A stretch of DNA of 13,014 bases from JACKOD01 sp041591635 (GCA_041591635.1 JBFHRO010000085.1:1-13014), one strand, 5' to 3'. Counted from the first letter of the stretch, positions 1 through 7,586 are shown. The notes: generated by a model not told the origin, from the sequence alone. Translations and numbers: made by a program.

Positions 1-1
1 A

Positions 2-829
2 GAATTGAACTTCGAAGATGAGGCCGAAATCCAGCGTCGCTTTATTAAGAGAGCTGAAAAATCCGGTGTTTGGCATGTTCCCCAGTTGTATTTTTCTTCA
101 GGACGCATTTTGGAAATGGAGTTTCTTGAAGATGCCGTAGCCGTGAACAAGGCGATAGCCGAGCATTTTGGGGATAGCAAGCGTCGCTTTCAAAGAAAGG
201 TTGCCGAGAATTTTCTGTTTACCATTCTGGAGCATCTGATTATTCATCAGGAGTTCCATGGTGACTTGCATCCAGGAAATGTCATGGTTGGCCACGATGG
301 TCAACTGTTTTTGATTGACTGGGGCAATGCGGTAGATATGCGCGGCAAATGGGGCTTGATCTGGAATTATCTGGTGGCGGTGCTCGTAGCAGATACTGCC
401 CGACTTACAGAAATACTGATTAACATGAGTACGGAACCCGAGAAGAACCAGGTGCGCCGGGCTGATATTAAGGCGGCTCTGGATGACACTCTAAGTAAAA
501 AGAAGATCAGTCCTTTGACGAGCAAGCCCCTTACAACGCTCTACAAGGAGGGATCACGAGGGCTGCATAAGCGCCTCCAGGCGGTCATGCAACTGATGTC
601 CAATACCTATCAATTGGGTATAGTCATTCAAAGTGACTATTTGCACTTGTCGAGATCCATTGTCGCCATGGCGGGTACCTACGGAAATCTTTACAAAGGC
701 GTTTCTAAAATAACCATGGCCACCGACTTTGCCCGCGATCTGGTGTTGTTTCCGGTCAACCTTGCTCGCGACCGACTTGCATTGAAACGTGAAGAAATGC
801 GTCGACTTGTCGTGAGTGATGAAGACTGA
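2..829 (+). CDS. UbiB/ABC1 (AarF) family kinase-like protein, C-terminal part
   Basis: The gene enters from the left edge. The frame is already open at base 2, so the TTG at 5 is probably internal and the N-terminus, including the family's KxGQ region, is missing. Numbering from that TTG, the visible part has an MEFLE segment (38-42), the catalytic-loop motif HGDLHPGN (85-92) and the metal-binding LIDWG (103-107, the DFG equivalent). These are hallmarks of the ABC1/UbiB/ADCK atypical kinase family. Members such as UbiB support ubiquinone biosynthesis through ATPase or kinase-like activity, usually at the membrane. The C-terminal ~150 residues are helical and less recognisable. I give no gene symbol because this could be a UbiB paralogue: no ubiE or ubiJ is next to it. 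The stop codon is immediately followed by the ATG of the pseudouridine synthase gene, so the two are probably cotranscribed. Family is confident, exact role is not. Confidence 0.85.
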   Translation, partial: ELNFEDEAEIQRRFIKRAEKSGVWHVPQLYFSSGRILEMEFLEDAVAVNKAIAEHFGDSKRRFQRKVAENFLFTILEHLIIHQEFHGDLHPGNVMVGHDGQLFLIDWGNAVDMRGKWGLIWNYLVAVLVADTARLTEILINMSTEPEKNQVRRADIKAALDDTLSKKKISPLTSKPLTTLYKEGSRGLHKRLQAVMQLMSNTYQLGIVIQSDYLHLSRSIVAMAGTYGNLYKGVSKITMATDFARDLVLFPVNLARDRLALKREEMRRLVVSDED

Positions 830-1585
830 ATGTCGGGCGCGGTGGCACCATTCTCGGTTCTGGCCGTAGAAGAAGGTTTCATTGTTGTGGATAAAGCTCC
901 TGGCGTACCTTGCCAGCGGGAAGGCAATGTACCAAGCATTCTGGACTATGTCTCCGAGGCCATGGGGACAAAGGTCTATTTGGTACATCGCCTGGATAGA
1001 ATGACATCGGGTTTGTTGCTGTTGGCGACGTCAACGACGATGAATAGCATCCTGTCTGGCATGTTTCGCAGGAGCGAAGTCGAGAAATACTATCTCGCTT
1101 TGTCTGTACACCGACCGTCAAAAAAGCAAGGGGCTATTATCGGTGACATGAAGTCAGCACGAGACGGGAGTTGGATGTTGGCCAAGACCACAGACAATCC
1201 TGCAATTACCCAGTTTTTCAGCGTGGCAACCCCGCAAGGCTTGAGACTGTTTGTTCTGAAACCCGGAACCGGTAAAACACACCAGCTAAGGGTTGCTCTG
1301 CGTAGCCTTGGCGCGCCCATTCTTGGAGATAGCCGTTATTGTAACAAGGCTACCCTTGAATCTGATGCAGCCAGGCTTGGGCTGGATCAATTGGATAGAG
1401 GCTATTTGCACGCTTACGGCTTGAGGTTTCGGATGGGGGCCACCGAACATCATTACATGTGCATGCCGCGGCATGGACAGATCTTTCTTCAGGCAGATGT
1501 ACAAGCGCTGATAGCGAACATGGGGGTCGTTCATGAAAAGAACTGGCCTGAAGTCAGGCTCAGAGGTCCAAGTGCTAGGGAGTAA
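830..1585 (+). CDS. RluA-family RNA pseudouridine synthase
   Basis: This 251-residue protein should isomerise uridine to pseudouridine in rRNA or tRNA. Visible motifs are the catalytic HRLD with following TSGLLLLA (53-66, nucleophile Asp56), VEKYYLAL (84-91), the GTGKTHQLR segment (146-154) and PILGDSRY (163-170). All are typical of the RluA/RluC/RluD catalytic domain. There is no N-terminal S4 RNA-binding domain, so it is a short RluA-like form (the type covered by TIGR01621), and the target nucleotide cannot be assigned. The ATG follows directly on the TGA of the upstream kinase-like gene, implying translational coupling. The 3' end overlaps the convergent solute-binding-protein gene by 11 bp with no terminator hairpin visible between them. 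Confidence 0.9.
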   Translation: MSGAVAPFSVLAVEEGFIVVDKAPGVPCQREGNVPSILDYVSEAMGTKVYLVHRLDRMTSGLLLLATSTTMNSILSGMFRRSEVEKYYLALSVHRPSKKQGAIIGDMKSARDGSWMLAKTTDNPAITQFFSVATPQGLRLFVLKPGTGKTHQLRVALRSLGAPILGDSRYCNKATLESDAARLGLDQLDRGYLHAYGLRFRMGATEHHYMCMPRHGQIFLQADVQALIANMGVVHEKNWPEVRLRGPSARE

Positions 1586-2357
1586 GATAGTAACCGCGCT
1601 CCTCTTGTTGCACTATTTGGTCATACAGTCCAATCCGTTTAATCGTTTCAAGCCCTTGGTTAAAGCTGTCGAGGAGGTGCTGACTGTCTTTTCTGTTTTT
1701 GCCGATAATCATACTGTATTGCGTCGAATCATAGGGTGTTGGATGCCACGTAATCAGTTCTTTATAAGTGTTACCAAACAACTGGTTTAGAACGGATATG
1801 CCTGCATCTTTATCGGAAGGAAATGCATCTACACGGCCGTAACGCAGTTTCATGAAGTTGATTTTGTCATCTGAAACCGATTCACTGATTTCAACCCCGT
1901 GCGTTTCAAAGGCATAGCTGTAACCCAGTGTTCCTGCGATTCTGAACTTTTTTAAATCTTCTGGCGTCTGCCAGTCAAATTTGCTTCCAACACGGTAAAA
2001 AAACACGGCCTGACCGGTAATCACGGTATCAGTAAAGAGAAATTCTTTTTCTCGATTCGAGGTGCGACTCCAGACAATCGAACCTGCGACCGTACCGGTA
2101 CGAGCCTCTTCCAGTGAGCGCTTCCAGGGATGAAACACATACTCGACCTGGATGTTTTGACTTGAAAAAGCCTCTGTGACAATGTGGGATACGAAGCCAT
2201 GATGCTTTAGACTTTGGGATATATAGGGCGGCCACTCACCGCTCGATATCTTGATGGTTTCCGACATCGCCAGGGTGCTGCAGGCAAGCATCCATGGAAA
2301 GAAAAGCAGGCCGGTTAAGAGGTGGCTGAGTGAAAAACGGTGCATTAAATCATTCAT
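1575..2357 (-). CDS. Periplasmic solute-binding protein, SBP_bac_3 (amino-acid ABC type)
   Basis: The product is about 260 residues. A hydrophobic N-terminal signal segment (around LLTGLLFFPWMLAC) is followed by a plausible signal-peptidase I site after STLA. The mature protein begins SETIKISSGEWPPY, a typical first strand of type-3 solute-binding proteins. Later stretches (a YVFHPWKRSLEEA helix, FLFTDTV, an LGYSYAF hinge-like strand, YGRVDAFPSD) fit the two-lobed fold. No permease or ATPase gene is adjacent, so it may be an orphan binding protein rather than part of a transporter. Start choice is uncertain. The frame is open to a GTG at 2396, and ATGs occur at 2357 and 2345. None has a good Shine-Dalgarno, and the two ATGs place the signal peptide sensibly. 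MLAC resembles a weak lipobox, so a lipoprotein is possible but less likely. Confidence 0.8.
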   Translation of the reverse strand: MNDLMHRFSLSHLLTGLLFFPWMLACSTLAMSETIKISSGEWPPYISQSLKHHGFVSHIVTEAFSSQNIQVEYVFHPWKRSLEEARTGTVAGSIVWSRTSNREKEFLFTDTVITGQAVFFYRVGSKFDWQTPEDLKKFRIAGTLGYSYAFETHGVEISESVSDDKINFMKLRYGRVDAFPSDKDAGISVLNQLFGNTYKELITWHPTPYDSTQYSMIIGKNRKDSQHLLDSFNQGLETIKRIGLYDQIVQQEERGYYLTP

Positions 2358-2438
2358 AGAAGCGACTGTTTCGTGTTCGAATGTTCGGCTATACACGACA
2401 GATGGGTTTCGTCATGACGTATACTAATGCGCTTGTTA

Positions 2439-2624
2439 TCAATGAGCTGTCGACTTGGTTTTAAGGCAACGTTCACAGCGGTAGACTGTCACGAGTTTTC
2501 CCTCTTTCACATCGAATTTTTTTTCATTTACCACTACCCATTTGTGAAAGCCCCGCAAGCAAAGTGTGTTGCCCTTGTGTTTGTCTTTGAGTGAGCGACG
2601 CTTGAACTGAAGAACTTCTCCCAT
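2439..2624 (-). CDS. Small putative zinc-binding protein (61 aa)
   Basis: This is a short, basic protein of unknown function. Cys22 and His27 (in LCLRGFHKW) and Cys50 and Cys53 (in YRCERC) form a C-x4-H ... C-x2-C arrangement consistent with a single zinc site. About 23 residues separate the pairs, including a KKFDVKEGKLVTVY segment likely to be a beta hairpin. The N-terminus (GEVLQFKRRSLKDKHKG) is strongly positive and could contact nucleic acid. The ATG lies 44 bp from the tonB-like start in divergent orientation, so the two genes share one short promoter region. AGGA sits about 13 nt upstream of the ATG, which is far for a ribosome site. I recognise the zinc-ribbon-like pattern but cannot name a family. 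Confidence 0.7.
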   Translation of the reverse strand: MGEVLQFKRRSLKDKHKGNTLCLRGFHKWVVVNEKKFDVKEGKLVTVYRCERCLKTKSTAH

Positions 2625-2668
2625 GGCGGCTATATTCCTGGTTTGAGAAAAAAGGCTTTTGAACTTGG

Positions 2669-3808
2669 ATGAATAATAACTCTATACGCATATTTGGAAT
2701 TTTGCTTGTTCTAAGTCTGATCGTTCATCTAGTCCTGCTTTATTGGTGGAGTCTGGAAGACAGATTTGCTCCGGAGCGTACGCCCGAGATGAGTTCCTTG
2801 CATATTTCATTGGTGCCTGCACCTGTTGATCCATTGCCTGTGGCCGAGGCAGATGAAAAAGCGGCTGAAAGCCGGCCAGTCACTGAGAAGGCCCCGGCTG
2901 TCACCAAGCTACCTGAGGACAGGCTTGTCAACCAGGAAGAAATTCACGCCCCCATGCACAACAGCGAGCAGTTCTCAACCCCCGTTACAGGTTCTCCTGA
3001 ACTCGCTCCCGTGCCCGGCAGTAAAGCATTTCAAGCGAAATCTGAGCATCAACCACCGACGAGTGAACAGGCAACGGTGGCCGACAAGTCCTCTGGAAAA
3101 AACAAGGAGGCTTCTTCTCAAGCCTCGCAAAACGCGGCTGACCGAAAGTCTAAAAAAGCTGATGTGGTATCGAAAAAGAAGAATGAGGCTGTGGTGGTAA
3201 AAGAGCCGGGTGCTCAGCCGCGAGCCGCCGTAGCGGAGGTGCTTGCGACCACTTCCGATGAGACTTCACCATCACCTGAAACATCGACCGAAGCAGAAGA
3301 TAATCCATTAACTGGAGACAGCTCAGCTGTATCGCTCTCTCTTGGATCGGAAAATGAGGAAGCATCGCAAGCCCCTGCACCCCAAATTCCGACGGAATTC
3401 ATGGCCAGCATGAAAAAAATGAAGCTGCTTGAGGACGAGTCTCTGGCCAATGTGAATGCGAAGGATCCCTTGAGCGAAGCGCAATCAAGGCGCATCCAAA
3501 TGGTGAACCGATATTTACTGGCCATGGAGAAACAGATCAGACAGTATTGGCACAAACCTAAAGAACTTCCTCCGTTGGCGGGAGTGGCACGATTTGAACT
3601 GGATAACCAAGGCTATCTCACAAACGTTTACATTATCCAAAGTAGTGGCAATCTGCTGCTCGACAATTCAGTGATCGATGCGATAAAAAGCGTGCACCGC
3701 TACTCGGTTCCTCGCGAAACATGGATAGTTGAACGGTACTATCGCAATCTGCGATTTTCGTACAGTTCCGTGGATGCTCGCCCTGAAACCATACCCTTGA
3801 ACCGGTAA
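2669..3808 (+). CDS. TonB-like energy transducer with long linker
   Basis: This 379-residue inner-membrane protein is predicted to carry proton-motive energy from an ExbB/ExbD-type motor to an outer-membrane partner. A single N-terminal membrane segment (about 7-28) contains Ser16 and His20 in SLIVH, matching the SxxxH motif of E. coli TonB at the same positions. A long, low-complexity periplasmic linker (about 35-270), rich in Pro, Glu, Lys, Ala and Ser, follows. The C-terminal domain (about 275-365) carries the QYWHKP, GVARFELDNQG and YIIQSSGNLLLD elements of the TonB/TolA C-terminal fold, with YSVP near the end of the core. At 379 residues it is much longer than E. coli TonB (239). No exbB or exbD is adjacent. 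TolA is the main alternative, but no tol-pal genes are present. Its TAA shares one base with the rsmC ATG (TAATG), so translation is probably coupled. Confidence 0.85.
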   Translation: MNNNSIRIFGILLVLSLIVHLVLLYWWSLEDRFAPERTPEMSSLHISLVPAPVDPLPVAEADEKAAESRPVTEKAPAVTKLPEDRLVNQEEIHAPMHNSEQFSTPVTGSPELAPVPGSKAFQAKSEHQPPTSEQATVADKSSGKNKEASSQASQNAADRKSKKADVVSKKKNEAVVVKEPGAQPRAAVAEVLATTSDETSPSPETSTEAEDNPLTGDSSAVSLSLGSENEEASQAPAPQIPTEFMASMKKMKLLEDESLANVNAKDPLSEAQSRRIQMVNRYLLAMEKQIRQYWHKPKELPPLAGVARFELDNQGYLTNVYIIQSSGNLLLDNSVIDAIKSVHRYSVPRETWIVERYYRNLRFSYSSVDARPETIPLNR

Positions 3809-4881
3809 TGCTGCGTTATTTTACGATTCGGGATATACATTTTGACAAGGAAACTCCAGTGCTAACAAACGCTTCACAAGTCATCGAACGTAATATTGAT
3901 TCACTGGCACGAGGTGCTCGCTGTGTACTGGTGGGCGCTCCCGCGGACGACATGCTGCATCTGCTGGATGAGGCCATAGGTTTTACGTTTGATTACTGTG
4001 CGTATCGCTACATGCAGTCCAAAGGGTATCGATGCATGCCGTTTGGCGCACAATTCGTTGACGACACACTGTTTGAGCGTGCGGTGATTTATGTGCCCAA
4101 ATCACGCGATGAATTTCGTCTGATGTTAAAAATGCTCGCACCTGCGATGGTGGCAGGTGGAGAAGTGTTTCTTGTGGGAGAGAAAAAAGAGGGGATAGCA
4201 ACCGCCGCCAAAGTGCTGGAAGACTACTGTGATGCGGTTGAAAAGCTCGATATGGCGCGTCATTGTCAATACTGGTATGGCAGGATCAAACCTGAGATGC
4301 AGGTGCCATTCTCGCTTGAAGACTGCGTGGAAGTCACCGAGGTATCTATAAAGGGCGTGGTGCTAAAGGTGGCCTCGTTGCCCGGTGTGTTCAGCCATGG
4401 CCGGTTGGATGAGGGGACGGCGCTTTTGCTGCACACAATGACGCACTATTGTTCTGGCAGAGTGCTTGATTTTGGCTGTGGGTGCGGGGTCGTAGGCGCC
4501 TATGTCAAGCACCAGAAGCCTGATGCTGCTTTGGTATTGGCCGATTCCAACGCCTTGGCTTTGTATTGCAGTCGCGCGACCTTTGCCCTTAATAGCATGC
4601 AAGGCGAGTTTGTCGCAACGGATGGCTGGTCCGACATTAAAGGGCGGTTTCACGCGCTATTGTCGAACCCCCCCTTTCATGCAGGCGTTGCCACTTACTA
4701 TGAGGCAACAGAGAAATTTCTTAGCGACAGCTCAAACCACCTTATACCGGGTGGCAGTTTAACATTAGTGGCGAACGCATTTTTGAAGTATCTGCCTATT
4801 CTGGAACGCTCGTTTAATCAGGTAAAAATTCTTTCCCAAAACAATAAATTCCGCGTCTACCAAGCCCTTAAGCGGGCGTGA
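3808..4881 (+). CDS. rsmC: 16S rRNA (guanine(1207)-N2)-methyltransferase RsmC
   Basis: RsmC uses S-adenosylmethionine to make m2G1207 in helix 34 of 16S rRNA. The protein is 357 residues (E. coli RsmC is 343) and shows the expected two-part build. The N-terminal half (about 1-180) is a degenerate methyltransferase-like domain. The C-terminal half is catalytic, starting near LPGVFSHGRLDEG (compare LPGVFSRDGLD in E. coli). SAM motif I is LDFGCGCG (about 220-227) and motif IV is SNPPFH (286-291), the NPPF type used for exocyclic amino groups. VANAFLKYLP near the end also matches the family. The ATG overlaps the tonB-like stop by one base. The closely related RlmG is the main alternative, but length and the motifs above favour RsmC. 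Confidence 0.88.
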   Translation: MLRYFTIRDIHFDKETPVLTNASQVIERNIDSLARGARCVLVGAPADDMLHLLDEAIGFTFDYCAYRYMQSKGYRCMPFGAQFVDDTLFERAVIYVPKSRDEFRLMLKMLAPAMVAGGEVFLVGEKKEGIATAAKVLEDYCDAVEKLDMARHCQYWYGRIKPEMQVPFSLEDCVEVTEVSIKGVVLKVASLPGVFSHGRLDEGTALLLHTMTHYCSGRVLDFGCGCGVVGAYVKHQKPDAALVLADSNALALYCSRATFALNSMQGEFVATDGWSDIKGRFHALLSNPPFHAGVATYYEATEKFLSDSSNHLIPGGSLTLVANAFLKYLPILERSFNQVKILSQNNKFRVYQALKRA

Positions 4882-4920
4882 ATCAAGGTAGTTGGAAATC
4901 CAGAATAGGCAGGACCTACT

Positions 4921-5532
4921 GTGAATATAGATTTTTCGTCAATCGACACAAACCAACGCTATTTCCTGACCACGCAAGTACTCATTCCGCGGCCGATTGC
5001 CTGGGTGATGACGGAAAATGGCGACGGTTACTTCAATCTTGCGCCTTTTTCCTATTTCACAGCGATCAGTAGTGACCCTCCTCTGGTGCTGATTTCTATC
5101 GGAAAGAAACCCGGTGGTGAGGAAAAAGACACCTATGCCAATTTGCTCAAGCACAAACGTTGTGTGATACACATACCTTCCGTTGACCTGGTTCACGAGG
5201 TGAATCAGTCGGCAGCCAGCTTGCCTTATGGGGTATCCGAGCTGGATACCACAGGACTTCAGACCCTGGCCTGGCCCGAGTTTTCGCTTCCACGATTGGC
5301 TTCATGCCGGATTGCTATGGGATGTACCTTGTATGAGGTCAAAGATGTTGGGTCAGGTAGCCAGCACCTGGTGATTCTGAAAGTGCAACAATTGTATCTT
5401 GATGATGCGATTACCGAGCAAGACCACAAAGGCAGATTGTTGATTTCTGCCGCTCGAATGCAGCCTTTGGCTCGACTGGGTGCTTCGGAATATGCCAGCT
5501 TGGGCGAAATAATTATTCGCCACAGGCCCTAA
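4921..5532 (+). CDS. Flavin reductase-like / FMN-binding split-barrel protein
   Basis: The 203-residue product belongs to the flavin reductase-like (flavoredoxin-type) split-barrel family, which binds FMN and in characterised members transfers electrons between NAD(P)H, flavin and partner proteins. Diagnostic segments are RPIAWV (24-29) and the FMN-contact signature NLAPFSYF (39-46), followed by SSDPPLVLISIG (50-61). Later strands with ARL and ASLGEI complete the barrel. The start is GTG at 4921, preceded by AGGA at 4911-4914 six bases upstream, which decides against the out-of-register GTG at 4878. It lies 39 bp after rsmC and 49 bp before cmoM in the same orientation, so it probably belongs to the same transcript. 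The physiological substrate cannot be read from the sequence. Confidence 0.83.
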   Translation: MNIDFSSIDTNQRYFLTTQVLIPRPIAWVMTENGDGYFNLAPFSYFTAISSDPPLVLISIGKKPGGEEKDTYANLLKHKRCVIHIPSVDLVHEVNQSAASLPYGVSELDTTGLQTLAWPEFSLPRLASCRIAMGCTLYEVKDVGSGSQHLVILKVQQLYLDDAITEQDHKGRLLISAARMQPLARLGASEYASLGEIIIRHRP

Positions 5533-5581
5533 TCAGTGGCAGAAGAACTCATGGGCAGCGGGTATGGAAAGGGCGCATGGT

Positions 5582-6367
5582 ATGGGTGACAGGATCTTTG
5601 ATGGCTTGGCTCAGCGATTTCTCAGCAATGTTTACGGAACTGAAAAGGGCGACATCCGTTTAAGCGTGTTATGGGAGGACATGCTTAATGGAATCCCTGA
5701 GTTAGAGGCAGGGCAACCTCTTGCCGTACTCGATGTTGGTGGTGGCGCCGGACAAATTGCTTGTCGGATTGCAAAACTTGGGCATCGGGTGACGCTTGCG
5801 GAGCCATCTGCAGACATGCGTGACCAAGCGCAACGCTTTATTGAGACTCAGAATATTATGGCTGGCGCGATACAGTTGACGCCGGACTCCCTCCAGACCC
5901 TGGCCACCAACAATGCCCAGACCTTCGATCTGGTCGTTTTTCATGCGGTGCTCGAATGGCTTGAAAACCCGTTTGCCGGGCTCGAACTTGTTATAGGTAA
6001 AGTCAGGCCCGGTGGGTTGCTATCTGTGATGTTTTATAACAAACATTCGATCGTGTTTAAAAACATCATGAAGGGCAATTTCATTGCCGCGACAAAAGAG
6101 GACTTTCGTGGCCAGGGAGGGAGTTTAACCCCCTTGAACCCCTTGGACCCGGATGCCGTGTACAATGCTTTGATGCATCATGGACTGGATGTTTCAAGCA
6201 AGGCGGGTATTCGATGTTTTTATGATCATATGCGTCAAGATGCACGCGAGAGACGTACAGTCTCCCAGATCATCGACATAGAGAAGCGATACTGCCGACA
6301 ACCACCTTACCTTGCTTTTGCACGATACATACACGTGATTGCCCGCAAGCCAGGAGCTACAAAATGA
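5582..6367 (+). CDS. cmoM: tRNA 5-carboxymethoxyuridine methyltransferase CmoM
   Basis: CmoM (formerly SmtA) methylates the carboxyl group of cmo5U at tRNA position 34, giving mcmo5U and affecting wobble decoding. From the ATG at 5582 the protein is 261 residues, the same length as I recall for E. coli CmoM. It begins MGDRIFD where E. coli has MQDRNFD. An in-frame ATG at 5564 would add six residues but has no clear ribosome site, whereas AAAGGG at 5568-5573 lies 8 nt before 5582. Motifs seen: SNVYGTEKG (15-23), SAM motif I VLDVGGGAG (49-57), FHAVLEW (120-126), GGLLSVMFYN, RYCRQPPY and the C-terminal ARYIHVIARKP. All are close to E. coli CmoM. It overlaps msrA by 4 bp (ATGA). Confidence 0.92.
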   Translation: MGDRIFDGLAQRFLSNVYGTEKGDIRLSVLWEDMLNGIPELEAGQPLAVLDVGGGAGQIACRIAKLGHRVTLAEPSADMRDQAQRFIETQNIMAGAIQLTPDSLQTLATNNAQTFDLVVFHAVLEWLENPFAGLELVIGKVRPGGLLSVMFYNKHSIVFKNIMKGNFIAATKEDFRGQGGSLTPLNPLDPDAVYNALMHHGLDVSSKAGIRCFYDHMRQDARERRTVSQIIDIEKRYCRQPPYLAFARYIHVIARKPGATK

Positions 6368-6987
6368 TAAAATCTACGCAGATGATAGATGCGTCCGAGG
6401 CATTGCCCGGCCGAGCGCATGCCATGCCGTCGATGAATCGCCACTATGTGCTCGATACTTCGTTACGACCACCATTTCCTGCAGGCAGTGAATCTGCACT
6501 GTTTGGTATGGGATGCTTCTGGGGAGCGGAGCGCCGCTTTTGGGAGCAGCCCGGTGTATACACCACGGCGGTTGGTTACTCTGGCGGTTATACGCCGAAT
6601 CCGACTTACGAAGAGGTGTGTTCGGGCCACACGGGGCATAATGAGGCTGTGCTGATCATATTTGATCCTCTGCGTATTTCGTATGAGCAATTATTAGCCT
6701 TGTTTTGGGAGGGCCATAATCCGACTCAAGGCATGAGACAGGGCAATGACGTTGGCACCCAGTATCGGTCCGCGATTTATGTGAGTTCCGCTGATCAAAA
6801 CGAAAAAGCACTGCAATCGCGAGAGCACTACGCCAGGCGACTGATTGCGCAGGGAATAGGAAGCCAGATAACCACAGAGATCGCGTTCACATCGGATTTT
6901 TACTATGCCGAGGATTATCACCAGCAATACCTGGCCAAAAATCCGGGTGGCTATTGTGGCTTGGGAGGCGTTGGTGTGTGTTATTAA
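6364..6987 (+). CDS. msrA: Peptide-methionine (S)-S-oxide reductase MsrA
   Basis: MsrA repairs methionine-S-sulfoxide in proteins and free methionine in the cytoplasm, recycled by thioredoxin. The 207-residue protein has the catalytic GMGCFWG signature (48-54, nucleophile Cys51) and GYSGGYTPNPTYEEVC (71-86). It also has the substrate-pocket region with GHTGHNEAV, and TSDFYYAEDYHQQYL. The resolving cysteines Cys198 and Cys206 lie in GYCGLGGVGVC near the C-terminus, equivalent to the E. coli redox relay. The ATG overlaps the cmoM stop as ATGA, indicating translational coupling. This is the last + gene of the cluster. The hairpin that follows is oriented for the opposite strand, so a proper terminator for this operon is not obvious. 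Confidence 0.96.
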   Translation: MIKSTQMIDASEALPGRAHAMPSMNRHYVLDTSLRPPFPAGSESALFGMGCFWGAERRFWEQPGVYTTAVGYSGGYTPNPTYEEVCSGHTGHNEAVLIIFDPLRISYEQLLALFWEGHNPTQGMRQGNDVGTQYRSAIYVSSADQNEKALQSREHYARRLIAQGIGSQITTEIAFTSDFYYAEDYHQQYLAKNPGGYCGLGGVGVCY

Positions 6988-6992
6988 GTGCG

Positions 6993-7023
6993 AAATAAAA
7001 AAAGCCCCCGGGGTAATGGGGGC
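6993..7023 (-). terminator. Rho-independent terminator of the coiled-coil protein gene
   Basis: A GCCCCC / GGGGGC stem (7004-7009 and 7018-7023) has an 8-nt loop. On the minus strand it is followed by seven T, an A and three more T (7003 down to 6993). It lies 65 nt past the stop of the minus-strand gene at 7088-7504. On the plus strand the bases after the stem are not T-rich, so it should work mainly on minus transcripts. Confidence 0.75.
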
Positions 7024-7087
7024 AAACTAATCTAGCTCAAACAGCTGGCTAGTTAAGGGGTAAGACGATTTAACGGATTACAGACTT

Positions 7088-7504
7088 TTAGCCGCGCAGC
7101 TTATCTTTAAGTGCGTGCGCCTTGGCTTTCAGGTCATCAAATTGGCGTTCGGCTGAATCAATGTAATTTTCAATCAGCGGCTTCACGTTTTTCTCGTAGC
7201 CAATTTCGGCTTGAAACTTTGCGTAGGCAGACATCATGGTGGCGTTCCACTCAAACCGCTTGCGAGTGTCATAGGTTGCAGAGTCAAGGCTCAGCAAAAA
7301 AGACCTTAACGTAGGGTTGTGACTACGAATTGCAGATACAACGTCTGTTAACGACTGCTGCTCATCAAGATTCGCGCCAAGCTCTTTAAGAATCTTTTTG
7401 GCTTCGGCACTGGCTTTGTCCAACTGAGGCTTAATCTGCGCCTCTACCTTGCTTTGCAGGTTCTTGAGCTGCTCAATTTGCGTTTTAACAGATAATTGCA
7501 TCAT
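7088..7504 (-). CDS. Small helical coiled-coil protein, phasin-like in character, function unknown
   Basis: The product is 138 residues, nearly all predicted helix and rich in Lys, Ala, Glu, Gln and Leu, with no cysteine, signal peptide or membrane segment. Heptad-like stretches occur at both ends (about 5-45 starting KTQIEQLKNLQSK, and about 108-136 with IDSAERQFDDLKAKA). A more conserved-looking centre (about 65-100) contains NPTLRSFL and YDTRKRFEWN. Size, charge and amphipathic helices recall phasins or other surface-coating proteins, but I cannot assign it to a family from sequence alone, and no polyhydroxyalkanoate genes are nearby. Two adjacent ATGs (7504 and 7501) are possible starts. 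GGAGAG sits 4 nt upstream of the first. It has its own terminator (6993-7023) and a long AT-rich upstream region, so it is probably monocistronic and individually regulated. Confidence 0.75.
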   Translation of the reverse strand: MMQLSVKTQIEQLKNLQSKVEAQIKPQLDKASAEAKKILKELGANLDEQQSLTDVVSAIRSHNPTLRSFLLSLDSATYDTRKRFEWNATMMSAYAKFQAEIGYEKNVKPLIENYIDSAERQFDDLKAKAHALKDKLRG

Positions 7505-7568
7505 GGATCTCTCCGCTTAAAGCCGGCTATCGGCCGTACAACAATGGAGCCCAGTTTAGGAAATAAAT

Positions 7569-7586
7569 TTAGTATAATCATACTAA
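7569..7586. repeat. Perfect inverted repeat over the likely promoter of the coiled-coil gene
   Basis: TTAGTAT and ATACTAA arms of 7 bp are separated by AATC. The repeat contains TATAAT reading right and TATGAT or TATACT reading left. It lies 65-82 bp upstream of the minus-strand ATG, so a -10 element here is plausible for that gene, with a weak TTAAAA 16 bp further upstream. It could be an operator overlapping the promoter. The perfect symmetry is seen; the role is inferred. Confidence 0.5.

Noticed and set aside
554..988. 144-codon minus-strand frame across the kinase-like and pseudouridine synthase genes
   Set aside because: Opposes two genes with clear catalytic motifs; composition typical of a shadow frame.
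2410..2419. 10-bp palindrome CGTCATGACG upstream of the solute-binding protein gene
   Set aside because: Too short and isolated to call an operator without conservation data.
4878..5072. Short plus frame starting at the end of rsmC
   Set aside because: Overlaps the flavin reductase-like gene in another frame; that gene has the AGGA site and the family motifs.
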